DNA from: an uncultured Shewanella sp.
Lineage (GTDB): Bacteria > Pseudomonadota > Gammaproteobacteria > Enterobacterales > Shewanellaceae
Direction: 5' to 3'
Assembly (NCBI RefSeq): GCF_947501665.1
Contig: NZ_CANMWS010000023.1
Span: forward strand, 38,064-102,063
Length of the DNA: 64,000 nt
Part shown: piece after piece, positions 63,637-64,000 of the stretch
Numbering within the stretch: the stretch's first letter is position 1
Layout of the letters: every line of letters starts with the position of its first letter
Translations under genes and position numbers: made by a program
Notes under the pieces: model-generated
What the model was told of the DNA's origin: nothing
What the model saw: only the letters and a program-made list of their open reading frames with translations
The model's database searches: none

Positions 63637-64000
63637 TAGTATGTCAATATGTGGATTGATAAAAATGAACGGCAACAATATCAATGTAGACATCCATAAT
63701 TAATTTTATAACGCCATAACCCAAAATCTACACCTCAAGATCTACTATTCGTTCTTTACCATTAATTATAAAGGTTAATCTAACATCAAAAAGATTGGTC
63801 AATCTATGAAAAATTTGATTTATGTGGAATTTCATGCAAAGTAAATCACTGAACTAATTTTCAGAAGTTGTTCAGCATAATAAAAGAACGGTATGGTTTA
63901 ATGCTAAAAATGAATACTCATCGAATCCCGTTAAGCACTATCGAGCCAACGAAGGCAGCTCCCAACACCTTGACGTCGTTTTCGCTCTAAATGCGCACAA
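63637..64000. other. Gene-less right edge of the window
   Basis: 364 bases with no supported gene. From 63858 to 64000 the plus strand is open without an in-frame start codon (translation includes VVQHNKRTVWFNAKN). It could be part of a decayed gene or a fragment cut by the window edge. On the minus strand, short matching stretches between stops also suggest possible decay. No terminator is visible after the lipoprotein gene. Confidence 0.35.

Noticed and set aside
63858..64000. Open plus-strand frame at the right edge
   Set aside because: No in-frame start and no recognised family, so not reported as a gene.

Overview
The window is a 64 kb piece of a gammaproteobacterial chromosome, most likely Shewanella or a close relative. 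This rests on protein resemblance and gene order: ligA-zipA-smc next to cysZ-cysK, zapC beside pyrD, a full hisL-GDCBHAFI operon, the long-type PurC, and a GlyGly-CTERM surface protein. The DNA looks AT-rich (base composition not computed). There are no rRNA or tRNA genes, no CRISPR array and no intact transposase. Most of the window is core chromosome, with accessory pockets at about 12.9-18.7 kb, 29.9-41.2 kb and 54-64 kb.

Region 1 (0-12.6 kb): an exported-protein fragment, then ligA, zipA and smc on the minus strand. Divergent from them are cysZ and cysK (sulfate uptake and cysteine synthesis). A 12-codon serine-rich upstream ORF overlaps the cysK start codon. A TetR-type regulator and ycaO follow. 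Region 2 (12.8-18.7 kb) is an accessory island with three unusual proteins. One is short and resembles the retention module of LapA-type adhesins plus two Ig-like domains. One is an orphan with a coiled-coil C-terminus. One is a 1023-residue secreted propeller/Ig protein with a GlyGly-CTERM tail.

Region 3 (18.7-29.8 kb): a three-gene ABC exporter (lipoprotein adaptor, ATPase, permease) divergent from a TetR gene, then zapC, pyrD and the giant NAD-glutamate dehydrogenase. Region 4 (29.9-37.5 kb): a four-gene envelope operon (DUF1302 porin-like, DUF1329, YCF48-type, RND/MMPL permease) with hairpins between its cistrons, and a DUF2835 gene. Region 5 (38.4-43.2 kb): two tandem paralogous secreted metallophosphatases and yoaA. 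Region 6 (43.5-51.2 kb): the histidine operon behind a readable attenuator with a five-histidine leader peptide.

Region 7 (51.5-64 kb): a COQ4-like protein and a DUF4442-like protein, purC, an ElyC/SanA-type DUF218 protein, an EamA remnant, a long SelO, a DUF2798 membrane protein divergent from a MarR regulator with two clear operators, a decayed full-length PhzF pseudogene, an orphan gene, and a large lipoprotein with an alpha/beta-hydrolase core. A degenerate repeat family occurs at three places (about 14.9, 38.2 and 61.1 kb), and a 112-bp MITE-like inverted-repeat element lies beside selO. I did not find a clearly new multi-gene system. The best leads are the short retention-module protein, the orphan COQ4/DUF4442 pair, the DUF1302-DUF1329-YCF48-RND operon and the cysK leader ORF.
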